Shown in pieces: positions 18,870 to 27,343 of a stretch of DNA of 64,000 bases. Position 1 is the stretch's first letter; each line of letters starts with the position of its first letter. The position numbers were made by a program, and so were the translations under genes. The DNA is from Pseudescherichia vulneris NBRC 102420 (GTDB lineage: Bacteria > Pseudomonadota > Gammaproteobacteria > Enterobacterales > Enterobacteriaceae): the NCBI RefSeq assembly GCF_000759795.1, contig NZ_BBMZ01000013.1, positions 124,001 through 188,000 of the forward strand, given 5' to 3'. The notes beneath the pieces are model-generated. The model searched no databases. It was not told the DNA's origin and worked only from the letters and a program-made list of their open reading frames with translations.

Positions 18870-19191
18870 ATAAATCATTAATATTCATTTTAGATGCCCA
18901 GTCGATGGGCGTTTTTTATTTTGATGTCAACACTATTCTGAATGGAAAATATAATTAGTAGTAAACATTCAATGTAATAATCGTGTTAGGGAGTAGAGCA
19001 ATATCTATACTGCCACTGTCTGGCATGCTAAACCAATACATCACAATTTCAGTTAAAAAACGTCAGCGTGTCAATGGCTCATTGAAGCGTATCAGTACTG
19101 AATTCTATATGTCATTGACTGACTTCCACTTTAAAGAAAAATTTACTGTAAGAAGTACTCAATTGGTCAAGTTCTTCCCAACGTTAAGAAA
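18870..19191. other. AT-rich gap after the DUF1493 gene; terminator only
   Basis: A rho-independent terminator lies at 18894-18920: stem GCCCA/TGGGC followed by GTTTTTTATTTT, on the plus strand. The remainder is AT-rich, and the one open frame over it (18983-19237, plus) has no SD sequence or recognisable content. It may be debris of an earlier insertion. Confidence 0.6.
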
Positions 19192-19869
19192 TTATCTTAT
19201 GTTAAAATACTCTTCAATGTTTACATATAGCCTATGAAATTCAATATCTTTTACTTTGTATGCATCGTCAGCTACTGCAAGCTTTTCAATTAAAATGGGT
19301 ATTGATTTTTGAAGTTCTGCCAAGCGAGATTCGGAAATATCATTATTTAAAGTCATTTTGATCTGAATCCAAGCTTTAACATGAGTTGTATGAACATCAC
19401 GATATGATTTTTTGAGTTCATTCAATGCTTTCAATACATCAGGTTTAATATGCCAGCTCTTGTAAGTTAATTTTAAATGGGAATCTATAACCTCTATGAA
19501 AATATTTTTGTTTGCTGGTCTAAGCCCCCATAGTGCCATTCTTTCCATTTCTGTACGGACATTTATTATATTCCTTCGATAAATACTCTCGCGCTTTTCT
19601 ATTTCTTGCCATTTTCGAGAGAAATCTTTTGCTTTACCTTGTAGTTCTGGATCTGTATTGATGATATTTTTCACATCAGCATGAAGATAAAATCCTTCTT
19701 GTTGCAGACAACAAAATTTATCAATAAGGTCATCTGCAAATTTAAATTTTTTGTCGTTAATTTTAGTAGATAACCAGTCTTTTGCATTTGCTGCGGCATA
19801 ACTGGCTGCTCCTGCCATCACAGCATTACATCCGGTACTTATCCAGTCTGTCAAACTTCCAAGATTCAT
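19192..19869 (-). CDS. Unrecognised helical protein in the AT-rich island
   Basis: The 225-aa product resembles nothing I can name. The first 30 residues are small and mildly hydrophobic (VMAGAASYAAANAKDW), possibly a membrane-associating helix. The rest is charged and predicted helical, with coiled-coil-like stretches (KDFSRKWQEIEKRESIYRR; SRLAELQKSIPILIEKLA). Two adjacent cysteines occur (DKFCCLQ). Base composition is much more AT-rich than the surrounding core, a sign of transfer. It lies 67 bp downstream of the colicin-immunity-like gene in the same direction, so the two may share a transcript. Confidence 0.6.
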   Translation of the reverse strand: MNLGSLTDWISTGCNAVMAGAASYAAANAKDWLSTKINDKKFKFADDLIDKFCCLQQEGFYLHADVKNIINTDPELQGKAKDFSRKWQEIEKRESIYRRNIINVRTEMERMALWGLRPANKNIFIEVIDSHLKLTYKSWHIKPDVLKALNELKKSYRDVHTTHVKAWIQIKMTLNNDISESRLAELQKSIPILIEKLAVADDAYKVKDIEFHRLYVNIEEYFNIR

Positions 19870-19936
19870 GAACCATCCTAATTACACTAACTATAGATTA
19901 TTCATATAACATTTCTAAATGTTCACCAAATATCTA

Positions 19937-20323
19937 TCATTTCTTTTTTATAAAGAAAAGATAAATTGCATATGGCAAACCAATTGGTATAGCTACTACA
20001 TAACAGCACAAATAAAATAATGCCATAACACCAGTTTTACCCGGCGTATCTATCCATACTCCTCTACTCCATGACTCTGGTGAAGTAAATCTCAAAGCAA
20101 ACGACTCGATTGCTTTCTTTGCAAAAGGGAAAAGAAATACATTGATTATTATTGGTATATAGAGTGGATGATCAGTTGATATCTTGTAATCATAGCTATT
20201 CCATGAATAAGTCATAAATATAAAAAATAATAATCCCCAAAAAATATTTTTTATGTAGTACCATAAAAAATCTCTGTCTTTCTTATGACTTTTCTTTAAG
20301 TTCACCATCGCAAATATTATCAT
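19937..20323 (-). CDS. Colicin E1-type immunity protein homologue
   Basis: A 128-aa inner-membrane protein with three to four hydrophobic helices. It follows the ColE1 immunity pattern closely: DFLWYYIKNIFWGLLFF (ColE1: RYYIKNILFGL), an LYIPIIINVFLFPFAKKAIE segment (ColE1: CPYSKYAIEYIAF) and a C-terminal LFYLCCYVVAIPIGL (ColE1: LYNLLCLVLAIPFGL). Such proteins block pore-forming colicins in the membrane. No colicin or lysis gene lies beside it, so it would act as an orphan immunity gene. The start could also be the internal ATG six codons in. Its AT-rich composition points to transfer, perhaps from a plasmid. Confidence 0.75.
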   Translation of the reverse strand: MIIFAMVNLKKSHKKDRDFLWYYIKNIFWGLLFFIFMTYSWNSYDYKISTDHPLYIPIIINVFLFPFAKKAIESFALRFTSPESWSRGVWIDTPGKTGVMALFYLCCYVVAIPIGLPYAIYLFFIKKK

Positions 20324-20439
20324 CGCTAACTCGGTATGCTAATAATACTCAAACTAAAACACTTAAACAACTATCCTTATTCAGTCATGATAATACGCCG
20401 CATGTTAACGAGGATGATGCACTATCAGTTGAACTACTC

Positions 20440-20624
20440 AAAAGCATGGCCGGGCAGTTTGATCGGCTGGTGACCCTGCTGGGCATCAAGCTGCTGCTCG
20501 ACGAGCCGCTGGCCTCGCTGGATATCTCCCGCAAGCGTGAGCTGCTGCGGCCAGGGATGAACTAGCCATCAAGCCTGGCCTGTGGCTCTACGCGCAGATC
20601 AAGAGCGTCTCGATCACCACCTGA
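20440..20624 (+). pseudogene. Remnant of modC with two internal deletions
   Basis: Three modC pieces are joined: one matching 17171-17218 (AAAAGCATGGCCGGGCAG...), one matching about 17309-17370 (the Walker B region GCTGCTCGACGAGCC), and one matching 17848-17923 up to the stop codon. They differ from the intact modC at several silent-type positions, so this is a diverged allele and not a fresh copy. It ends at the point where ybhA ends on the other strand, which is the expected ancestral modC-ybhA junction. Confidence 0.88.
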
Positions 20625-20637
20625 TCACAGCAGGTGG
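20549..20637 (+). repeat. Right copy of the 89-bp direct repeat bracketing the island
   Basis: Counterpart of 17848-17936. It overlaps the 3' end of ybhA on the other strand, so this copy probably keeps the original modC/ybhA junction. Confidence 0.85.
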
Positions 20638-21443
20638 GTATAGATAAACTCGGCGATGGTATCGGTGGTATTGTCGCCAATCACCACGTTGGCGTGGGCT
20701 TTCACCTCGTCCGCCGCGTTACCCATCGCTACGCCAATGCCCGCCGCCTGCAGCATGCTGATATCATTAAAGTTATCGCCAAAGGCCACCACGTCCTGCA
20801 TTGACAGCCCCTGGGAGGCTACCCACTGAGCCAGGCGCTTGCCTTTGCTATTGCCCTGGCGGGCAATATCGATCTGATCGTGCCATGAACGCTCGCACTC
20901 CAGGCCAAGCTGCTGTTCAACCTCAAGGGCGAAGGCATTAAGTTTGGCGCTGTCCTCATCGGTAAGGGCAAACTTCCAGACTGCGTTCACCTCGCGGGCG
21001 GTCTGCGCCAGCGAATCGACCTGGGTAAAGACCGGGCGCTGCTCTGGCGGCAGGGACTGCGCCCAGTTAAGGGTACGCAGCACGTGTCCGGTAGGCGTCT
21101 CGTACACCATGGCATCATCGACATACATCAGGGCGTGAACCTTATGCTCATTGAGCATATCAATAAGTTGCAGCGCCTGATCGACAGGGAGCGGATCGGC
21201 TTCAATGACCTTTTTTGCCTGATAATCATACAAATAGGTGCCGTTACAGCAAATTGCAGGTGTATCGAGCGCCAGTGCCTGATAAAAAGGATGAATGGCA
21301 ACATGGTGCCGGCCGGTCACAATCATCGGCGTGAAGCCCGCTTCCCTGGCACGCGCCAGCGCCTGAAGCGAAGAGGGGAGCAGGGTCTTTGTGGGGGTCA
21401 GCAGCGTGCCGTCTAAATCCAGTGCAATAACTCGCGAGGTCAT
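20625..21443 (-). CDS. ybhA: Pyridoxal phosphate phosphatase / HAD hydrolase YbhA
   Basis: Cof-type HAD phosphatase, known in E. coli to hydrolyse pyridoxal phosphate and some sugar phosphates. It has 272 aa. HAD motif I is DLDGTLL (residues 9-15), motif II is the Thr in MIVTGR, the conserved lysine is in GNSKGKRLAQW and motif III is GDNFNDISML. A C2-type cap domain (about 85-190) sits between them. Its stop lies inside the right-hand repeat of the island, so the insertion left it intact. Confidence 0.93.
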   Translation of the reverse strand: MTSRVIALDLDGTLLTPTKTLLPSSLQALARAREAGFTPMIVTGRHHVAIHPFYQALALDTPAICCNGTYLYDYQAKKVIEADPLPVDQALQLIDMLNEHKVHALMYVDDAMVYETPTGHVLRTLNWAQSLPPEQRPVFTQVDSLAQTAREVNAVWKFALTDEDSAKLNAFALEVEQQLGLECERSWHDQIDIARQGNSKGKRLAQWVASQGLSMQDVVAFGDNFNDISMLQAAGIGVAMGNAADEVKAHANVVIGDNTTDTIAEFIYTHLL

Positions 21444-21595
21444 GTCGGGTTCCAGTAGAGAATGAAATTCAACTCGTTACGCATGGTACACCCGCATGAT
21501 GGCCTGACAAAACGTCGGGCAGAAATAGAGCATTCGCCGCTAAAAAAGACTATCGTGGTTATCTATCTCACTGCTTTTGCGATCAAGGAGAATTT

Positions 21596-22591
21596 ATGCA
21601 GCAAACCGTTTATACCGCCAGCCCCGAGAGCCAGCAGATCCACGTCTGGCGTCTGAACGACGAAGGTACGCTGACCCTGGTACAGGTCGTTGACGTGCCG
21701 GGCCAGGTGCAGCCGATGGTGGTGAGCCCAGACAAGCGTTTTCTCTACGTTGGTGTCCGTCCGGAGTTTCGCGTGCTGGCCTACCGGATCGCCCCGGAAG
21801 ATGGTGCGCTAACCTTCACCGCAGAAGCGCCGCTATCCGGTAGCCCGACGCACATCTCCACCGATCGCCAGGGCCGCTTTCTCTTTACCGCCTCCTACAA
21901 CGCGGGCAGCGTCAGCGTTACCCCGCTCAACGACGGCCTGCCGGGCGAGATTACTGCCCTGGTCGACGGTCTGGACGGGTGCCACTCGGCCAATATCTCT
22001 CCGGATAACGCCACCCTGTGGGTTCCGGCGCTGAAGCAGGATCGCATCTGCCTGTTTACCCTTGGCGATGACGGCCAGCTTACCGCGCAGACCCCGGCTG
22101 AAGTAACCACCGTTGAGGGTGCCGGCCCGCGCCATATGGCCTTCCACCCAAACCAGCAGTACGCCTACTGCGTCAACGAACTCAACGGATCGGTAGACGT
22201 GTGGCAGCTTAGCAATGCTCACGGCCAGATCGAGTGCGTGCAGACTCTGGATATGATGCCTGCCGACTTCGCCGATACCCGTTGGGCGGCGGATATTCAC
22301 ATTACCCCAGACGGGCGTCATCTCTACACCTGTGACCGTACCGCCAGCATCGTGACTATCTTTAGCGTTTCGGAAGATGGCAGCGTGCTGGCCGTGGAAG
22401 GCTACCAGCCGACCGAAACCCAGCCGCGCGGCTTCAACATCGACCACAGCGGTAAGTACCTGATTGCAGCAGGGCAGAAGTCGCACCATATCGCGCTGTA
22501 TGCGATTCAGGGCGCGCAGGGCCTGCTGGAAGAGAAGGGGCGCTATGCCGTTGGGCAGGGGCCAATGTGGGTGGTGGTGCACGCGCATTAA
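21596..22591 (+). CDS. pgl: 6-phosphogluconolactonase (beta-propeller type)
   Basis: Hydrolyses 6-phosphogluconolactone in the oxidative pentose phosphate pathway. It has 331 aa. Repeated beta-propeller blades are visible ([75 protein letters not shown]), as are the family motifs GPRHMAFHP and [27 protein letters not shown] precedes the start. It is transcribed away from ybhA and is separated from the next genes by a REP-like inverted repeat. Confidence 0.96.
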   Translation: MQQTVYTASPESQQIHVWRLNDEGTLTLVQVVDVPGQVQPMVVSPDKRFLYVGVRPEFRVLAYRIAPEDGALTFTAEAPLSGSPTHISTDRQGRFLFTASYNAGSVSVTPLNDGLPGEITALVDGLDGCHSANISPDNATLWVPALKQDRICLFTLGDDGQLTAQTPAEVTTVEGAGPRHMAFHPNQQYAYCVNELNGSVDVWQLSNAHGQIECVQTLDMMPADFADTRWAADIHITPDGRHLYTCDRTASIVTIFSVSEDGSVLAVEGYQPTETQPRGFNIDHSGKYLIAAGQKSHHIALYAIQGAQGLLEEKGRYAVGQGPMWVVVHAH

Positions 22592-22609
22592 CCTGTATAC
22601 ACCTGCAGT

Positions 22610-22637
22610 GCCGGGCAGTAGCATTGCCATGCCCGGC
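22610..22637. repeat. REP-like inverted repeat after pgl
   Basis: GCCGGGCA (22610-22617) and TGCCCGGC (22630-22637) form a hairpin 18 bp after the pgl stop. The same arm sequence occurs between aroG and gpmA. Confidence 0.6.
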
Positions 22638-22769
22638 CAGCTTGTGCAAAGATAGAACGTGTTATCTGTCAAGGCTCCCACTTATCTGCGCTTGATCATT
22701 TTTGAGGAGTGACGTAGATTTAGGCAATAAGTGGCGAAACCGCCGGTGGTTTTCAGCTAAGGTGGACAT

Positions 22770-23183
22770 ATGCACGACGCCCTCATTTCAGAACGCTCAG
22801 TATCGACTATCAAAAACAGTACCAGCATGATTGCAACGTTGCCGCTGCATCACAGCCCGGACTCGCTTGAAATTCGTCATTTGAATAGCGATGGCGAGCT
22901 TAAGCATCAGCTCTTTATCATCACGCTGAAAAGTGACATGGAGGCCGCTGAATACACCGTGAAGCCCTTTGCCGAGCTAATGGTATTCAATAAGCGTTTA
23001 CGCTTCGTGGTACAACCTGAAAAACAGTATCCTGACGTCGCGATGGCGGAAGAGGAGATTTTTCCCGAGATCGAACGCAGTCTTGCCCTGTTTTTGCAGA
23101 AAAAATATAGCGTTGATGTTAGTCTGGTGCGCAATAAATCCTCAGTTAAAAAGCGCGTGGCTAACCAATGGCACCTTCGTTAA
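22770..23183 (+). CDS. Unrecognised 137-aa protein, first gene of a two-gene cassette
   Basis: I do not recognise this protein. It is mixed alpha/beta with no membrane segment and a basic C-terminus (KSSVKKRVANQWHLR). AAGGTGG lies about 6 bp before the ATG, which makes translation likely. It overlaps the next gene by 16 bp, so the pair is translationally coupled. In E. coli K-12 this place between pgl and ybhC holds ybhD/ybhH/ybhI, none of which is here, so this is a variable spot. Confidence 0.65.
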   Translation: MHDALISERSVSTIKNSTSMIATLPLHHSPDSLEIRHLNSDGELKHQLFIITLKSDMEAAEYTVKPFAELMVFNKRLRFVVQPEKQYPDVAMAEEEIFPEIERSLALFLQKKYSVDVSLVRNKSSVKKRVANQWHLR

Positions 23184-23959
23184 TCGACAGCTATTCAAAA
23201 GAGCTCAGCAAACTTCCTGACTACACCTCTAAAACTCTCACCCGCCAGGGTTACCTTATTGCTCCTCGCACGCATGCGCTGATACGCCTGTCTGAATACC
23301 AGCTTACCGGTATCAACATTCCCCCTTATTGCCTCATCGTAACCGAAGTCGGATGTGGAACGGAGGGCTGGTATCAAGAATACGCATTAGAATGCTCTCT
23401 GGATGGACAAAGTGAGCAGGAAGTGATTGCAGAGCTTCTTGATTCCGGAATGGAAAAGGATGAGGACGATACGGTGATAGCCAGATTCACCTATCTGCCC
23501 TTCGGTTTTCAGGATAGCCAGGGCCCTCAGCAGGGGATGCAAATTACAGGTGCTTTTGTTAAGCCCGGCTACGATAAAAAGGGATTATCGAGCGCCGTTT
23601 ATGGCTTTCTGTTGAACTGGTATGAGCATATTGTGTGTGACAATAAACAGACTGTTCCCGGTGCTAAAATTTGGGCTCGGGGAATGCTCACGGTGGGACG
23701 CGTTCAGATTTATAATGCCAGAATCCCAAAGTTTGTGGACGTGCTGGCGAAGGGGGGCATCGGCTGCGGCAATGTGAAACCCTGGGATGGTCTCAATCTC
23801 ACCCAGGCTCAGCTGGCGGATTGGGGAGGTAATCATCTAAATCATGAGACCTGTATAAATGTTGTCAACATTATCTCAGCGCGGGATAAAAACGTGCAGA
23901 TAGGGTTGTCCACTTTCCAGCCAGGAACAGGAAGACCAAGGATGATCGTTATTCGCTAA
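23168..23959 (+). CDS. Hypothetical protein with a GNAT-like segment, second gene of the cassette
   Basis: 263-aa soluble protein of unknown function. The middle part, about residues 120-215 (ITGAFVKPGYDKKGLSSAVY, LLNWYEHIVCDNKQTVPGAK, a VQIYNARIPKFVDVLA block), resembles GNAT acetyltransferase-like proteins seen in phages and mobile elements, in which a Y..KGL.S.VY helix is followed by an IV.D..QT.PGA.IW motif. The resemblance is remembered, not tested. No canonical acetyl-CoA pyrophosphate loop is clear. The start ATG lies inside the preceding gene, and a strong terminator follows. Confidence 0.6.
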   Translation: MAPSLIDSYSKELSKLPDYTSKTLTRQGYLIAPRTHALIRLSEYQLTGINIPPYCLIVTEVGCGTEGWYQEYALECSLDGQSEQEVIAELLDSGMEKDEDDTVIARFTYLPFGFQDSQGPQQGMQITGAFVKPGYDKKGLSSAVYGFLLNWYEHIVCDNKQTVPGAKIWARGMLTVGRVQIYNARIPKFVDVLAKGGIGCGNVKPWDGLNLTQAQLADWGGNHLNHETCINVVNIISARDKNVQIGLSTFQPGTGRPRMIVIR

Positions 23960-23963
23960 AAGA

Positions 23964-23988
23964 AAACCCGCAGAAGCGGGTTTTTTTA
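23964..23988 (+). terminator. Terminator of the two-gene cassette
   Basis: Stem AACCCGC/GCGGGTT with an AGAA loop, followed by T7. Confidence 0.92.
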
Positions 23989-24004
23989 TAACACACTGAT
24001 GATG

Positions 24005-24036
24005 AACGCCCGGCAAGCGTTGCGCCGCCGGGCGTT
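24005..24036. repeat. Inverted repeat between the cassette and ybhC
   Basis: AACGCCCGGC and GCCGGGCGTT pair over 10 bp. It could end ybhC transcription on the minus strand, but no clear T run follows. Confidence 0.6.
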
Positions 24037-24044
24037 AAGACGGG

Positions 24045-25328
24045 TTACTGCTTCGGTGCGTCGACGACCTGGCTGCCTATGCCGCGGTTGTTGAACTCCC
24101 ACATGCGGTTAAAGCTGGCGTCGTTCAGGTTACGCGTAACGTTGCCTTTATCGTCCACCGCGCCGGTGTTGCCGGAGAACGGACGTTTAGACACGGCGGC
24201 ATCGCCCCAGGGTTTAGCCATGTTGAAGCCTTCGTTGATTACGCTGTCGCGGATCACCACCTGGCCGTTGGTCGCCTGATCGACGTCCATTGAGCGGCCG
24301 AGCTGGGCTACGCCGTCACCGGCCGCGGTAAAGCGGCTGTTGGTGGCCAGGAAGCCGTAGAAGATATTGGAGAGCGTTGCCGGAGCGAAGACGTAAGCTT
24401 CCTGCTGGGTGCGGGAGTTCACCACGCGGAAGTCGGTGTTATCAAATACCACCGCGCCACGGCCAGCGACGATATCCACATCGCCCTCAACGTAGCTGTT
24501 GGTGACCAGGGTACGGGTCTGGCGATCGTTACGCAGGGTGTTATCCACGCCGCTGTTGGTCACGAAGAAGGTATTCTGGCGACCCAGAATGTTGACGTTG
24601 TTGATCTGGACCTTATCGCCATCGCTGCGCAGGGCCACGGCCTGGTGGTTACCCGCGTCAACGCTGTCGCCAAGGTTGTTTTCGATGGTCAGGTTCTGCA
24701 GCTGCAGACCGTTATTCTGCGACCAGAAGACCGCTGAACACATCACGCCCACACTGGCGCTGCCTTTACGCTGGCAGGCGTCAAACATATACCACGCAGG
24801 TTTACCCGGCATATATTTCCCGCCTGGGTTAACCAGTCGACGCCAGCTGTTGCTGTCCATTTCGGAATCCACGGCCAGGCCAATCTTCACCTCGGCGGCT
24901 TTGTCGCCCGTACCGTAAATCGTCAGGCTGCCCGGCGCGGCCGGAACAAATACGGTGCCTTCATACTCACCCGGCAGAACGGCAATGTACTGGCGATCGC
25001 TGGTGTGCTTGTTGATGGCTGCATCAACCGCCGCCTGGATAGAGGTGTGCGTCACGCCCGCTGTACCCGCCGGGCCAACAACGAAGGTTGGCTGTGCAGG
25101 CAGACGAATAGCGGACGGGCTCCACGGGGCCGCGTTCTGATCCATCGATGAGAAGTAGTGGGCAGGGACAAAGTTCTGCGCTTCGTTAGCGGACAGCACC
25201 GGACGCGCTGCGTTACCCGGGGCGGCCTGGGTGGAAGGACGCTGATCCGGCGGCGTTGAGCTGCAGGCAGTCAGCGTCACGCCAAAAGCCAGGGCCAGCG
25301 TCAGACGGGAAACCGAAAATGTGTTCAA
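24045..25328 (-). CDS. ybhC: Outer-membrane lipoprotein with pectinesterase fold, YbhC
   Basis: Predicted lipoprotein of 427 aa in the carbohydrate esterase family 8 (pectin methylesterase) fold; the E. coli protein has been described as an acyl-CoA thioesterase. The signal peptide ends in the lipobox LTACSS (Cys22). A right-handed beta-helix follows, with the pectinesterase-type segments QAVALRSDGDKVQINNVNILGRQNTFF and YVEGDVDIVAGRGAVVFDN, which contain the catalytic aspartates, and QEAYVFAPATLS. It stands alone between the cassette and ybhB. Confidence 0.9.
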   Translation of the reverse strand: MNTFSVSRLTLALAFGVTLTACSSTPPDQRPSTQAAPGNAARPVLSANEAQNFVPAHYFSSMDQNAAPWSPSAIRLPAQPTFVVGPAGTAGVTHTSIQAAVDAAINKHTSDRQYIAVLPGEYEGTVFVPAAPGSLTIYGTGDKAAEVKIGLAVDSEMDSNSWRRLVNPGGKYMPGKPAWYMFDACQRKGSASVGVMCSAVFWSQNNGLQLQNLTIENNLGDSVDAGNHQAVALRSDGDKVQINNVNILGRQNTFFVTNSGVDNTLRNDRQTRTLVTNSYVEGDVDIVAGRGAVVFDNTDFRVVNSRTQQEAYVFAPATLSNIFYGFLATNSRFTAAGDGVAQLGRSMDVDQATNGQVVIRDSVINEGFNMAKPWGDAAVSKRPFSGNTGAVDDKGNVTRNLNDASFNRMWEFNNRGIGSQVVDAPKQ

Positions 25329-25439
25329 GAGGTACTCCAGACGTAATAGTTAAATAAGTTGCTATCAAGCCTGCTTTTTTATACTAAGTTGGGCGAAACG
25401 GGAAGCCGATTGTGTGAATCGGCTTCAATATCGTGTTGA

Positions 25440-25916
25440 TTAGCTATAGAGGGCGGTGATCGATGCACGATCGAGAGAGTGGAAGTGGATATTAAACCCT
25501 ACCATTGCTCCGCTGGCATCGGCATCCACGTCCAGCTTCTCCACGTCCAGGGCGTGAACGGTAAAGATGTAGCGATGGGTTCTCCCCTTCGGCGGTGCCG
25601 CGCCGCCGTATCCGGCCTTACCGTAGTCGGTACGGGTCTCTAGCGCGCCCTCGGGCAGGGGGACCAGCGACGAGCCGGAACCCTGCGGCAGCACCCGGGT
25701 ATCGGCGGGCAGGTTCACCACCACCCAGTGCCACCAGCCGGAGCCGGTAGGCGCATCGGGATCGTAGCAGGTGACGGCAAAGCTCTTGCAGCCCGCCGGC
25801 ACCTCGTCCCACGCCAGATGCGGCGAAATATTGTCGCCTTCGTAGCCCATGCCGTTAAAAACATGGCGATTATGTAGCTTTTCGCCCTCGCGAATATCCT
25901 GGCTGATAAGTCTCAT
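25440..25916 (-). CDS. ybhB: PEBP/Raf-kinase-inhibitor-like protein YbhB
   Basis: Cytoplasmic 158-aa protein of the phosphatidylethanolamine-binding protein fold; function in bacteria is unknown. The family motifs CYDPDAPTGSGWWHWVVVNLP and PPKGRTHRYIFTVHALD are clear. The start is the ATG at 25916 (MRLISQDIREGEK), with GAGGAGCA just upstream. The open frame runs further up but into the bioA end. It is downstream of bioA in the same direction, 52 bp away. Confidence 0.95.
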   Translation of the reverse strand: MRLISQDIREGEKLHNRHVFNGMGYEGDNISPHLAWDEVPAGCKSFAVTCYDPDAPTGSGWWHWVVVNLPADTRVLPQGSGSSLVPLPEGALETRTDYGKAGYGGAAPPKGRTHRYIFTVHALDVEKLDVDADASGAMVGFNIHFHSLDRASITALYS

Positions 25917-25968
25917 CGTTGCTCCTCTGTGAGTGGTCAACCCTAAGGCTAGAATAGCCCGTGCGTTC

Positions 25969-27258
25969 TCAGGGCGCAAAATGTGCGGGATGGGCCACCG
26001 CCGCCAGCACCGCGTCCGTTAGCTTACTGAGCTGTTCCGACGAGATGACGTAGGGCGGCATCAGGTAGATCAGCTTGCCAAAGGGGCGGATCCAGACGCC
26101 CTGGTCGACAAAGAAGCGCTGCAGGGCGGCCATGTTCACTGGCTGATGGGTTTCGATTACGCCGATAGCTCCCAGCACCCGCACGTCGGCCACCGTCTCT
26201 GCGGCTCTCGCCGGTGCCAGCTCGCGTTTCAGCTGCGCCTCAATGGCGGCAACCTGCACCTGCCACTCGCCGCGCTCCAGCAGCTCAAGGCTAGCGTTCG
26301 CCACTGCGCAGGCCAGCGGATTACCCATAAAGGTCGGGCCGTGCATAAAGCAGCCCGCTTCGCCGTTGCTGATGGTGTCAGCCACCTCACGGGTGGTGAG
26401 CGTTGCCGACAGGGTCATTGTCCCGCCGGTCAGCGCCTTGCCGAGGCAGAGAATATCCGGGGTAACGTCCGCATGCTCGCAGGCAAAAAGTTTGCCGGTG
26501 CGGCCAAAGCCGGTGGCAATCTCATCGGCAATCAGCAGGATCCCCTCCCGGTCGCACATTCGGCGGATGCGCTTAAGCACCTCTGGATGGTAGAGGCGCA
26601 TCCCGCCAGCACCCTGCACAATCGGCTCCAGAATAACGGCGGCAATTTCATGGCGATGGGCGGCCATCAGGCGGGCAAAGCCCACGATGTCCCGCTCGTC
26701 CCACTCGCCGTCGAAACGGCTCTCCGGCGCGGGGGCAAAGAGGTTATCCGGCAGGTAGCCTGCCCACAGGCTGTGCATCGAGTTATCCGGATCGCAGGCC
26801 GACATCGCACCAAAGGTATCGCCATGATAGCCCCGGCGGAAGGTCAGGAAGCGACGGCGCGGCTCTCCCTTCGCCTGCCAGTATTGCAGGGCCATCTTCA
26901 TTGAGACCTCTACCGCTACCGAACCGGAATCGGCCAGAAAGACGCACTCCAGCGCCTCGGGGGTCATGGCTACCAGCTTGCGGCAGAGCGCTACCGCCGG
27001 AGCATGGGTAATGCCGCCAAACATCACGTGCGACATCGCATCGATCTGCGTTTTCATCGCCGCGTTGAGGTGCGGATGGTTATAGCCGTGGATCGCCGCC
27101 CACCACGAAGACATGCCGTCGACCAGCTGCTCGCCGGAAGCAAGCTGAAGCTCGCAGCCCTGCGCAGACTGCACCGGATAAACCGGCAGCGGGGCGGTCA
27201 TGGAGGTATAGGGGTGCCAGATATGGCGGCGGTCAAAGGCGAGATCGTCCTGGGTCAT
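25969..27258 (-). CDS. bioA: Adenosylmethionine-8-amino-7-oxononanoate aminotransferase
   Basis: PLP enzyme that converts KAPA to DAPA using S-adenosylmethionine as amino donor in biotin synthesis. It has 429 aa. Features are [16 protein letters not shown], the PLP region [29 protein letters not shown], the aspartate in [15 protein letters not shown], and the Schiff-base lysine in [17 protein letters not shown]. The start is 27258 ([20 protein letters not shown]). It diverges from bioB across the shared BirA operator. Confidence 0.97.
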   Translation of the reverse strand: MTQDDLAFDRRHIWHPYTSMTAPLPVYPVQSAQGCELQLASGEQLVDGMSSWWAAIHGYNHPHLNAAMKTQIDAMSHVMFGGITHAPAVALCRKLVAMTPEALECVFLADSGSVAVEVSMKMALQYWQAKGEPRRRFLTFRRGYHGDTFGAMSACDPDNSMHSLWAGYLPDNLFAPAPESRFDGEWDERDIVGFARLMAAHRHEIAAVILEPIVQGAGGMRLYHPEVLKRIRRMCDREGILLIADEIATGFGRTGKLFACEHADVTPDILCLGKALTGGTMTLSATLTTREVADTISNGEAGCFMHGPTFMGNPLACAVANASLELLERGEWQVQVAAIEAQLKRELAPARAAETVADVRVLGAIGVIETHQPVNMAALQRFFVDQGVWIRPFGKLIYLMPPYVISSEQLSKLTDAVLAAVAHPAHFAP

Positions 27259-27265
27259 AATCGAC

Positions 27266-27299
27266 TTGTAAACCAAATTAAAAAGATTTAGGTTTACGA
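27266..27299. promoter_or_regulatory. BirA operator (bioO) between bioA and bioB
   Basis: Inverted repeat TTGTAAACC-N16-GGTTTACGA lies in the 85-bp gap between the divergent bioA and bioBFCD. It is the bioO palindrome bound by the BirA-biotinyl-AMP dimer, which shuts off both promoters when biotin is ample. Confidence 0.95.
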
Positions 27300-27343
27300 T
27301 CATAACCCAAACATGAACTCATTTCACCTTTTGGAGAAGCCCC

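Noticed and set aside
18983-19237. 84-codon open frame in the island
   Set aside because: No SD, no family resemblance, and its end overlaps the 225-aa gene on the other strand.
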